From Rheum nobile (Eukaryota; Streptophyta; Magnoliopsida; Caryophyllales; Polygonaceae): a stretch of DNA of 64,000 nt. The notes beneath the pieces were generated by a model. It was not told where the DNA came from, made no database searches, and was given only the letters and a program-made list of their open reading frames with translations. How positions within the stretch are numbered: the first letter of the stretch is position 1; every line of letters begins with the position of its first letter. Location of the stretch: the NCBI GenBank assembly GCA_027886185.1, contig WOAB01000103.1, forward strand, positions 310,001-374,000, read 5' to 3'. Positions 36,581 through 46,235 of this stretch are shown piece after piece. Made by a program: the position numbers and the translations under genes.

Positions 36581-36678
36581 GTCCTTTAGTTTCTCCGTAG
36601 TGTTTCAAACTCTCGATCATTGTTGATTGCGATCAACAATGATCGAGAATTTGGAACGCTACGGAGAAACTAAAGGAC
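36581..36678. repeat. 47-bp inverted repeat with 4-base loop
   Basis: Arms 36581-36627 and 36632-36678 match at 44 of 47 positions; two of the mismatches would be G-U pairs in RNA. The arms are gag sequence (right arm, sense: LERYGETKG). Confidence 0.92.
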
Positions 36679-36761
36679 TTCTTCAATCTTTTTCAATTGT
36701 GACACACTGTGTAATCTAACTCAAGAGAACATGTCGATTACTGAATATTACACCAAATTGA

Positions 36762-36819
36762 AGCTTATTTGGGATGAAATCCCACTGTTCCTAAAGTGGG
36801 ATTTCATCCCAAATAAGCT
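36762..36819. repeat. 24-bp perfect inverted repeat with 10-base loop
   Basis: Arms 36762-36785 and 36796-36819, fully complementary. The left arm is the sense gag text KLIWDEIP; the right arm is an inverted copy followed by GAAGTGATAATCGTAC, which itself recurs at 36519 and 36910. Confidence 0.93.
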
Positions 36820-37354
36820 GAAGTGATAATCGTACTGAATTCGTCAAATGTATCTGAAGTGATAATATTTAGTGGAAAATCAGTACAAAGGCAAAGTCAA
36901 ATGTATCTGAAGTGATAATCGTACTGAATTCGTCGACACTCAATTTTCTCATTTTTTTTTCTGATACAACACAACAAAACGGACGTGTGGAGAGAAAGCA
37001 TTGTCATTTGATTGAAATGGCACATTCCCTTCGTATTCATGCTGGTCTTCCTACACGTTTCTAGGGTGATTGTGTTCTCTCTGCTACCCACATCATCAAT
37101 TTGCTTCTTTCTGTACGTTGTGTTGCCACTTCTCGGAATTCAGACAAGTTTGCATATCGTTCTCGCAATGCTTCTTGGTTTTCCCTTAGGCCAAAAAACT
37201 TATCGGCTTTACCATTTGGATTCTCATCAGACTTTTATTAGCCGAGACAAAAAAATATATATATACAAATGGAAATAATTAAATTCCAACCTAAGTACCA
37301 AATAAATGAAAAAAGTGTTACAAAAATTTGTTAATCTCTTGTAAAAATACCGGT

Positions 37355-37595
37355 TGTTAGAGTTAGTTAAATAAAGCTACAAGTGTTAGTCAACACTTGA
37401 ATAACTGACTCCATGTATATAAATACAAGGGTTCATGCGCCAAGTTGAATAAGAGAGTCCACTAAATTTCGTGTAGTATTACTTATGTTACTCTAATACA
37501 GATCAAATCACGAATGTTCTTATCTTCTTCCTCCATTCCTGTATGGTCAGCTATAATTAATGTTACATAGACACAAACAAAAATCCTTAGTTTCA
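37355..37595 (+). repeat. 3' LTR of element E (diverged)
   Basis: Starts TGTTAGAGTTAG, ends AGTTTCA. TATA box GTATATAAATAC near 37418. Immediately outside it, 37620-37670 resembles 37278-37330 just inside it (ATAAATGAAAAAAGTGT in both). Confidence 0.65.
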
Positions 37596-37670
37596 CAAAA
37601 AAATATTACTAGATAGAATCAATTCCAACGTATCTAAGAAAATAAATGAAAAAAGTGTCACAAATATATA

Positions 37671-40600
37671 TTACCAGATGTACGTGGCTGCGCTGGTTTA
37701 AAGCGCGACAATATAGGAGCTCAACATATATAGACGGTGTCGAAGTCCATGCAAAAATCAAGTCAAATAAAGAGTCCTTGCTCATCTCCTCACATTCGTT
37801 GTCTCCTCTGACCTTGATTCCTTCCTCTTAATTAATATTCCATCATTACTTTTTTCTTATAGATTCAACAATAGCTTGCTTTGTTTCAGTTTTTCATTCA
37901 TTCAATTTGTTAGGTATTTTTCTTAGCTTATTAATTAATTAATAACTTATTATATACTCCTTTTACTCTGATCCAGAGAACGTACGGCGGAAATTAAATG
38001 CTAGCTAGGAAAATTAGATAGAACACAAAGGACATCACTTTTTAATGTAGCTAGAACAGGGACATGCATATATACCTACCCTTCAATTCAAGATATATAT
38101 ATACATATATATATCGATTTTCCTATTTTATTCCTCGAGGTCATAATAAAAGAGTCTTGAGTTTTTAAAAAATTACAATTTAATTATATATACTATAAGT
38201 ATATGATTTTTTTTCAATTTAATTAGATAGCAGTTTTTAAAAAGAATTTCTTATTATATATACAAGCAAATACAATTTATCCGATGAATACGTACGCAAC
38301 TACGCATATATACATGCAAATGTAATATATTCTCTCAACACGTTTATAAGTAGCTATCACATTTGTGTATATGCATGGTAGGAAACGCTCCACACTTCCA
38401 AAATGGCAATACCCATACACAGCTTTTATCTACCACTCTCTACATTTATTTGGTATCACAGATCTCATCGAATATGTCAAATCCAAAATAATTTACCAGT
38501 CTCTGTTACACTCTACATTGGTTATATTAGTTATATAAATTAGAGTATGATTAGTGTAATAGGGAGTGGTACATAGATATGACCACTAAATTAGCTATTT
38601 CAACCCTAGCTCGCCTATTTAGATGAAATTTTTAACCATCTGCTGGTTCAATTCACGTACTCTTGTTTACTAAGTCTCACAAGGGCGCAAGATCGAGATC
38701 CTAGCACATTTTAATTATAAAACATTACTAAGATATACATTTCCCTATATATATATCATCCTAAGGGAATGTTCATATTCAAATTAATTGTCATTTTAAC
38801 AATATCAATACACTTTATCAAATGAGTCATCATTTATATACAATAAAAATAAGATCGGAGTTTCAAAAAATCTATTAAACTACTACTATTCTTATGTTTC
38901 ATATAAGAAGATTCAAATAACAGACTTGCATTTGCTCATTTGTAAAGGATAATTTATAAAAATTTACATTGTGTCATTTATACTGTGTATTAACTCCGAA
39001 TGATAATATAACAAAATTGAGGGAGTAGTTAAAAATTTCAATTGCTTATTGCGTAATATTTACTAGCTTGCTCTGTAGTACTTGCAATTTGTTTGTTGGC
39101 TTGTAGTATACAGCCATCGACTACCTACTCTACTCGATCTTTAAATTTGAAATAAAAAAACACATTTTCATGACCGTTCATATTCCCTTACAAGTTGTAT
39201 AAAAGCCAATTCAAATCAATTGCACATTGTACATTTACATATATCGACACAAATAGTGTTTAGTATTTTTTTAATGGTAAAAATTAGTGTTTAGTAAGTA
39301 CGTGACAAGTTATGACATTGACTTTTTTACGGATTAAGTACGGGTTTCCATTTTCAGCTCTAACAATTCACCTGAATATAGTTACTTACGTACGTGTCTA
39401 ATGTCTATATATATGTATGTAGCATATCAATTTGACTGATATTTTCACAATATTATTAATGTTTCCTTTTTTTGGTAAAAAAACAACGTTTTTACCGATT
39501 ATCTTTCACATACAAATTAACTAGCTGTAAGCTGGAGAAACCAAAGTACGTAGTAAGCATTTTATATAGGTGATACGTCCAGTACTAATAACAGATTAAA
39601 TAAATATTTTACCAAAATCTTAATAGATTAGGGCCGGTTCGATTATATGAACCATGGTAGAAGGTTTGGCACTCATTGTGTGGCTAATTAATTAGGGTTT
39701 GATTAATCCTGTTGGGCGTTGTTTTAATTAAAATCTTCTATACGTACTTACGTTTATGAGGATCAAGGTCGAACAGACAACGAATCAAAGGAGAATCAGC
39801 AAAAGAAAGACTGTTTACTTGGCAAGATTAGCATGGAATTCACTCACCCAATGTCGTTCATCGATCATTCTTAACCCTAAACAGATCAATCGGCAACCTT
39901 CGCAACTGCAAACAAACATATATATATATAAAAACAAATATACAATTAAGCAATAAGAACATATGAATCTAAGCCAGTCACAATATTAATTAACTAAGAT
40001 AACACGTACGTACCATAGGTTGTTACATACATATATATATATAAAAGGGGGGAATGAACGAATCGAATAGGGTGTATTTTGCAAGGAGCTCTTCCTGGGT
40101 ATATATAGAGAGGGAGATTAGGAATATATAGGAAGGGTGTGGAGTAGTACGTAGTAGAGCGAGTTAGTTAGGAAATTGAAGGGTATTGCAATTGGCACGT
40201 ACTAGCTAGTTTTTGTTGGGACAATGGGGGCAGCTTAGCCGCACATGCCACGCACGTGAGGAGGGTAGTTTGACTCGCAGGTGACCATGCATTCCTTAGC
40301 AACTCGTCTGCTCCCTAGCTAATATCCACCTCCCATGCTAACAACCGCGCCTACATCTATCTGCAACCGCTATTTATATACGGTACGGTAATCATGTTAA
40401 TTAGTTTTTTTGTGGTAATTGGTAATCATGTTCATTAGCATATATGGGGCTATATGGTAATATACCTAGCCATTTAATTCGTAAACCTAAATGATCCTTT
40501 TATTAATAGCAAACAAAAGACACTACCTTATTTTATTCGAATAGAGCGTGTTTTTCGGAAAAATGTGCGCATGCGCTTGCGCAGCTGTGAACAAAATTGA

Positions 40601-40685
40601 GATGTTTTTCAGAAAAATGTGCGCTTGCGCATATGTTTTCGGAAAAATGGCTAGGTATATCACTCTTTTTTTGGAATAGGGTAAA
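37671..40685. other. AT-rich intergenic DNA, no gene seen
   Basis: About 3 kb. Short TA runs near 38090, 38100 and 40030. A TATATATAG with a GAGAGGGAG stretch near 40100-40120 could be a promoter, but no coding frame follows on either strand. Nothing resembles a conserved plant microRNA that I know. Confidence 0.5.
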
Positions 40686-42463
40686 TATATATATAGAGGC
40701 AAGTTCCGGTAAAACAGATGTTACGGTAAAACGAGTGGACAATTTTGGAGCGTTGGATTTGAGGTGATGGATGGCCGGATTAGAAGATAAAAATGGGGGT
40801 GTACGTAGTGGGCCGTCAATCATGGAATTGAATATCACATTGCGCGCATTTTGTGAATTTCCTAATTAACATCCTATAAAATAGGAAAATAGAAGGAGAT
40901 TGGAGAGAGAAAGCGGAGATCTTGCATACCATAACCGACGAGATTCTTCCACGCAGATTTGGCTCCATTATCGTCTCATAGCAAGATATTCAACAAATCT
41001 TCCATATCTAGAAAACACAATTCACGAACCAGCAAATCCGATGCCATTGACGATCGTCCAACACCATGATCTCCATTGAACCTTTCAAATTTATCCATAA
41101 CCGCTGTTGCAAAGGATCTTTCTCATAAAACACTGATTTCACGTGCAGATCTTGCAAAATCATCTTCATCCAATCTGTGCAAAAGATCGAACCAGAATCA
41201 TCCCTCTATCGTCTTCTCCATCCAAGTCAGTTGAGAGCTCTACTTCGATATTGTTTTTTCGCCGAGATGAACAAAGGTGAATGGATTCTATTTTTGTACA
41301 TTAGAAACTACGTATGGTTTGTAGCTTCTAGTGATGTGATTCGTTCGATTCCTTACCGAACTGTGTTTTTTGAGGTTTTTTCGTCCTCTCATTGTTAGAT
41401 GAGTAAGGTTGGAGACGATACGAACATGGTTACCTGTTTGATTCTTTGTATCTCGAGTACTGATGTGATATTCATACTCGTTTCATCGATATTCATGATT
41501 TATGTGTAGATGTTCATATGTGAATTACTTCTCATAGTGTTGATGTAGTGTGCTTGTGTAATGATATATATTCATATCATTTTACTAGATATTCAAGAAT
41601 AGTGCCTAGATATTTGTTACTACATGTGCATTGTGTCATGAATATCGATGATCCAAAGTTGAATATCAAATCGAATGCAACCTGTTATTATTAATATTAA
41701 CAACGCGAATATGCTTTACTGGATTATGATTATTATGATGTGATTATCTAGGTTGATTTATAATAAATTTATGTTTTTTTAACTATATTTAATATTTTGG
41801 GAATGATATTCATGTATTTTGAATCGGTATTCAGTCTTTATTTTTTTTACTGAAGTGAATATCGTTCATGGAAATATGAATATCATTTCCTCTCAAACAA
41901 CTTCTAAATGCTTCACCTGCATATTCATGAATCTGTGACTGATATTCATATATTATGTATCGATATTCACAATTTCTTGCACATGTCAAGGTCACGCAAA
42001 AAGAATGTTTCAAGCGAAGATATGAAGTTAGAAAGCTCATGGGAAGACATTAATGTATCCTAAAATGAAATATCAAAAGAAGATGATACAAAATCAAAGC
42101 TTGGCACAGAGTGCATTTTTGACGAGGATGATACAAAAATAAAGTTTTGCAAAGAAGAATTGTAATTTCGTTATTCGTATTTTGTTCCTAGATATTCAGG
42201 TTTTGCACGTCGATATTCATGCTTTTTGCATTACCAACATTTAGCATTGTTTGGATATAAATGATTTTTTTATATTCAAAATTCACTGATAGATATTCAT
42301 GTTCTTCAACCAGTTATTCATGCTACGCATTACATAATTTGTAATTTTTGAAAGGATATGAATGGATTTGTGTTATACTTATAATCGTTTTATGCATCAT
42401 ATTTATTCAGTCCGTGTGCAATCTGGTATCAATACTTGTAAAGATATGAAGGGATTTGTGCTC

Positions 42464-42468
42464 TTCGA
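42464..42468. repeat. Left target-site duplication of element F (TTCGA)
   Basis: TTCGA before the LTR, repeated at 56065-56069 after the other LTR. Confidence 0.92.
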
Positions 42469-42956
42469 TGATGCGTTCCTACTAGTGATGAAGGATCGGT
42501 GATCTTGTTTGGGAAGTCGCGCGGTGTGGACTGGTGATGATGGCGAGGAACGCGTTGAATGGAAAGGCGGCAGCGGAGGAGAACGACTCGAAAGAGATCG
42601 AGTTCTTGGCCGTAGCGTCGGCAGCAGAGGGATAATCTCGATGAAGATCGAGTGGTGGTCGTAGCGTCGGCGGCGGAGGAAGGAGATGAGATGAGAAGTT
42701 AGAGATAAGTGTTTTACGTCCAATCAAAGGAAGGAGGCAATATGGCTCTCAACTTAAGCTTTGATTCAAAATTAGACGTAACCTAATAACAGAGGACGAG
42801 TTGTCCTTTTATACTAGCTCGCGGGACTCGGATGGGCCGAGTCTCACCTAATGGGCCGGCCCACGCAACATGCGTGGAGCACACGCCCCAAAGTAAAACT
42901 AAAATGACTAATGTCTAAAAAGACTGTATGTATTTTAAAAAGAACGCGTTCATTGG

Positions 42957-42959
42957 ATG
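42957..42959. repeat. Left target-site duplication of CACTA G (ATG)
   Basis: ATG before 42960, repeated at 46262-46264. The uninterrupted LTR at 55840 has a single ATG. Confidence 0.9.
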
Positions 42960-42979
42960 CACTAGTGGAAAAAACACTT

Positions 42980-43320
42980 TTTGAGGCTCCCTTTTAGAGG
43001 CGTACATAGTTCAAAACGCCTCAATAACGACTTAGGCAACCACTTTTTTTTGTTTTTGAGGCGGATAATTAATTTATACGCCTCAAAAACATCTTTTAAG
43101 GCGGGCAAATTAATATACGCCTCAACAAGTATCCGAAAAAACATTTCCCGCTAAAGTATTAGAGGCGGGCCAGGGTAAGGCCCGCCTCTAATGCTAACTA
43201 ATTGAGGCGGGCCAAGTAGCCCGCCTCAATTAAAGCTTGTTGAGGCGAGCCTATTAAAGCCCGCCTCAACAAATATGTCCAATAGAGGCGGTCATGTGAG
43301 GCCCGCCTCTATTAGACCAT
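42980..43320. repeat. Left subterminal palindrome array of CACTA G
   Basis: At least eight GAGGCG or CGCCTC words; the inner four form hairpin-like pairs such as GAGGCGGGCC followed 8-12 bases later by GCCCGCCTC. Confidence 0.88.
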
Positions 43321-43345
43321 TATTCGGCCTAATCTCCCCTCCCAA

Positions 43346-43353
43346 TATAAAAG
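43346..43353 (+). promoter_or_regulatory. Candidate TATA box inside CACTA G
   Basis: TATAAAAG followed by a CT-rich leader with many CTCCC words. It marks a plausible start for a transcript running right through the exon-like pieces. Confidence 0.5.
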
Positions 43354-43368
43354 GAAAAAAAAACCCTA

Positions 43369-43726
43369 ATGTCCCCTCCCAATCTCCCATTCTCCCTAGT
43401 CTCAGCAGCCGCAGCTCCCATCTCCTCCCGGTCGCAAGTTCTCCCATTTCTCCCGTTCTCCCGTTCTCCCATTCCCTTCTCTGCACTGTCGGCGTCGCCC
43501 TCCCATCTCCTCCCGGTCTCCTTTACCGACTCCCATCTCCTCCACTCGCCGACTCCCTCCCTCCCGGTATTTGCAAGATCGCAGGAGTCTGAGCTCGCAG
43601 GAGTCGTCGCCGGCCACCACCCCATCTTCGTCTCCTCCATCTTCGTCGTTGTCGTCCGTCTTCCATGCCGCCGATTTCTCTTCCGGATTTCTCCTACCGC
43701 CGATCTCTCCTCCGGAGCTCTGCATT
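43369..43726 (+). CDS. Possible first exon of a transcript in CACTA G, function unknown
   Basis: An open frame from an ATG at 43369 encodes a Ser/Pro/Arg-rich, low-complexity sequence. It reaches a GTAAGTGTG donor-like site near 43727-43730. Another frame through the same CT-rich DNA is also open, so this may be leader rather than coding. No family recognised. Confidence 0.25.
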
Positions 43727-44542
43727 GTCGTAAGTGTGCTTTATCCCTGAATCACCAAAAAAATTGTGCTTTTGGAGTTCGTTGTTGTCTTGATGAGCTT
43801 GGATTCTGGCATTCCTGTTTGCATTTTGAAATTTTTATAGTTCTTCAAGCGTGAATCCCTATAATGACTGTCTTCTGTACGATCTTGATGAAATTCATCT
43901 TCTAGGGCAATGTTGAGTTCAGTTGGGAGAATTGAAATCTGAGATGAATGGATTCCAGTTTTTAAATTATAAGGAAGAACTTTCCAAGAACCTCATTATT
44001 AAAGCAAGAACAGTTAGATTTTCTTATTAATAAGAACAGTCGACGAATTGTTATGTATTGATGATTGTTTGAGAAGAGAAGCTTTTAAAAGTAGTATTTT
44101 GTTGTGTGACTGTGTCCGGTGTCCCTGTTGTAGTGTTGTAGTATAAAATAAGTATTGTCCATGTTGTCCCTATTTGCATTTGATGGAATATAAATAAATT
44201 TATGTTAGTGTTATATGTGTATTGATTTAGTTATACGTGTATATGTGTAGTTATATGTGTATGAATTTGGTTTTTGATTATATGTGATACATAGTCATAA
44301 CTGTTATGCTATTTATACAAAATCTTTGTTTTTCCCATTGGCAGTGTTCTGCTAATGGTGACAATTTCACCAAATGTTCTCTGATAAATGTATTTTTTCT
44401 TCCAAATCTAACAAACAGAGATAAAAACAAGTCAGAAAATAGAACATTGAAAACTTATCATAGAATGGTAAAACCTTGTCTCCTCTAATAATCTCTTGTT
44501 CACTAATATCCTATTTTGATTCTTTATGTAGTCCTTTTGCAG

Positions 44543-44626
44543 GAAAAAGGACTGCTTGACTTACCCAAGCTGCTAGATATATGTGTAATTTATGGACGTG
44601 ACAATGGAAATTTAGCAAGAATCTTG
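44543..44626 (+). pseudogene. Captured exon, 28 codons, family not assigned
   Basis: Preceded by TTTTGCAG and followed by GTGAGC, so splice sites bound it on both sides. It is an exact 84-base open exon reading KGLLDLPKLLDICVIYG and RDNGNLARIL. The composition looks like a helical domain of a conserved host protein. I could not name the family with confidence. Confidence 0.45.
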
Positions 44627-44848
44627 GTGAGCATGTGTATATAATTTGTAACTTTTATTGTCAAGAGATGTTGTTATTGCAGTTAGTTTTGTGTTAGCTG
44701 TTATCGTTTTCTCACGATAAAGAATTATTTTTATTGTCAAGAGATATTGTCAGGAGATGTTGTTTTATTGATACTTGTATATTTTGCCTATGGTTTTATA
44801 ATTGATTTTTATGCTATTATAAACTAAGAAGTAGGTTTTTGATGCTAG

Positions 44849-44925
44849 GTAAGTGAGCCTGAGGCATGGGGGTACAAATCTGACAAGAAGAAAGTTCTAG
44901 TGTATTTCTTTGGCACCAAGGAAAT
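44849..44925 (+). pseudogene. Captured PWWP-domain exon, HUA2-like type
   Basis: Preceded by GATGCTAG and followed by GTGAGT. It reads VSEPEAWGYKSDKKK then VLVYFFGTKE, ending in phase 2. This matches, from memory, the core of the PWWP domain of plant HUA2-like (HULK) proteins, nuclear factors in RNA processing and flowering control, where the domain continues with an Ile-Ala-Phe-Cys stretch in the next exon. The continuation is not visible here, so only one exon of that domain was kept. A gene fragment, not a working gene. Confidence 0.6.
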
Positions 44926-45210
44926 GTGAGTATTTTGAGTCATATATGTCCTCTTCTTTTGATATTTTCACTTTTGAGCTATGTTGTGTCTTAAATTATT
45001 CTAGTTGTTTGCTATGTTGATATATTATGTTGTTTAATAAGGGTTAGTGTGTTGTTTTGAGCTAATGAAGCTGTATATCACAATCCACAAGTAAATGTTG
45101 GAGGAGTTACCTGAGTACTATGGTAATGTTCTATTACATTTCACTTGGACATCAATGTGTTTGATCACTCAAGTGTAAAGATGGCTGAGTTGTTGTGATT
45201 CTAATTGCAG

Positions 45211-45299
45211 GTTGCTAGTGCTCTTTCAGATCCCTACCCTTTCATTTGCAGCTGCTTTAAAATGGTTTAGCCGGTCCACTTCACGGATTAGCCAATCAG
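45211..45299 (+). pseudogene. Third exon-like piece in CACTA G, unassigned
   Basis: Bounded by TAATTGCAG and GTATTCTG. One frame is open through it (LLVLFQIPTLSFAAALKWF). No family recognised; it may be non-coding. Confidence 0.25.
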
Positions 45300-45984
45300 G
45301 TATTCTGTCTTCTGCTTCAACTTTATCTTCTCTTCCTTGTTCATATATAAGCATTGCAAGTTAAATCTATTACACTAAACAGATTTTGAATTACATAGAC
45401 TATTCTCTACCATGATGAATTTAGTATCATAGTGTATGCTAGTTACTGGATTCTTATCTACGATGATATCTGATCTTGGTGACAGGAAGTTCTGCTATGG
45501 ATCAAATTTGTTGTGGCTGAATGTGGGGAGAACATTACCACTGAATCACTGATCAATTGGAAGAATTAATGATGAATTTAGTATCACAGACTATTCTCTA
45601 CCATGATGAATTTAGTATCACAGATTTGTTTTATCTACTTGTCGACATTGTTTATTTAGCAGTTAGAACTTAGAACTATTATCGAAGAAATGTAGGTATG
45701 GTAGCACCATCCTTGTATGCGTTTGTTTTTATCATATACTTTATCCATTTTGTTAATTAAACATGTGTTCATATTCAACTACTGAATATCCAGCTTTTGT
45801 GTAATAAGTCACAAGAGGAACTGATGCTGTACTATTGATTGTTCAGATGAATGTTTCTTATTCTGTATATCTACTTGTCGACATTGTTTATCCATTTGAG
45901 CTGATTTTTTTTAAAAAAAAAAGAAATGGGACCTCGGTATTACAAAAAACTGGGGTCCCGATTTTTTTTTAAAAAAAAGAGACT

Positions 45985-46235
45985 TGTTGAGGCGGGCATA
46001 TAGAGGCCCGCCTCAACAAGTGTTTACTTATTGAGGCGGGCCTCCGAAGCCCGCCTCAACAAGTCCCTCATTTTGGCGCCAAAGTGAGGGACTTGTTGAG
46101 GCGGGCTTCAGAGGCCCGCCTCAATAAGGTCCTTTTAGAGGCGTAAAATGCCCGCCTCAAAAAGTGTCCCTACTTGTTACAGCCCCCTTAGTTGAAGCGA
46201 ACGGTGTTCGCCTCAATAAGTGTCCAAAGGCCCGC
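45985..46235. repeat. Right subterminal palindrome array of CACTA G
   Basis: Repeated TTGAGGCGGGC and GCCCGCCTCAA words forming hairpin-like pairs, mirroring the left end. Confidence 0.88.

Larger units (their letters stand above)
36233..37280 (+). pseudogene. Element E internal remnant: gag start, scrambled gag, integrase C-terminal end
   Basis: After ATCATAGCGACGGG (the right half of the primer-binding site) comes a gag start with NNDPYGLSNSDNPGSQLVV (about 36435-36500). The next 400 bp are gag pieces in both orientations, including the sense text MSITEYYTKLKLIWDEI near 36730-36780. At about 36970 the sequence jumps to integrase (QNGRVERKHCHLIEMAH, with Trp replaced by TAG near 37062) and ends with GFPLGQKTYRLYHLDSHQ near 37170-37230. 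Protease, RT and RNase H are absent. A deletion derivative, not functional. Confidence 0.75.
29737..37595 (+). mobile_element. Element E: collapsed Ty1/copia element, host of element D
   Basis: Two diverged direct repeats, 29737-30005 and 37355-37595, share GTGTTAGTCAACACTTGAA, ACTGACTCCATGTATA-like and GGTCAGCTATAA phrases in the same order and behave as LTRs. Between them, once element D is removed, are a primer-binding-site relic, a gag start, a rearranged gag middle and an integrase C-terminal end, with protease, most of integrase, RT and RNase H missing. Confidence 0.72.

Noticed and set aside
36581..36819. Calling the hairpins a MIRNA gene
   Set aside because: The foldbacks are good, but there is no expression evidence and no match to a known plant microRNA. 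They are reported as inverted repeats only.
40080..40260. Promoter of a host gene near 40.1 kb
   Set aside because: TATATATAG and a GAGAGGGAG stretch are present but no coding frame or splice pattern follows within reach on either strand.
42403..42723. Open frames in the LTRs of element F (also 55370-55606)
   Set aside because: They lie in LTR U3/R sequence present in both LTRs, with Ser/Pro/Arg-rich composition from GC-rich DNA. No domain and no support as genes.
43292..43725. Minus-strand open frames in the leader of CACTA G
   Set aside because: Glu/Gly/Arg-rich low-complexity translations of a CT-rich leader; the splice and TATA signals favour the plus strand.
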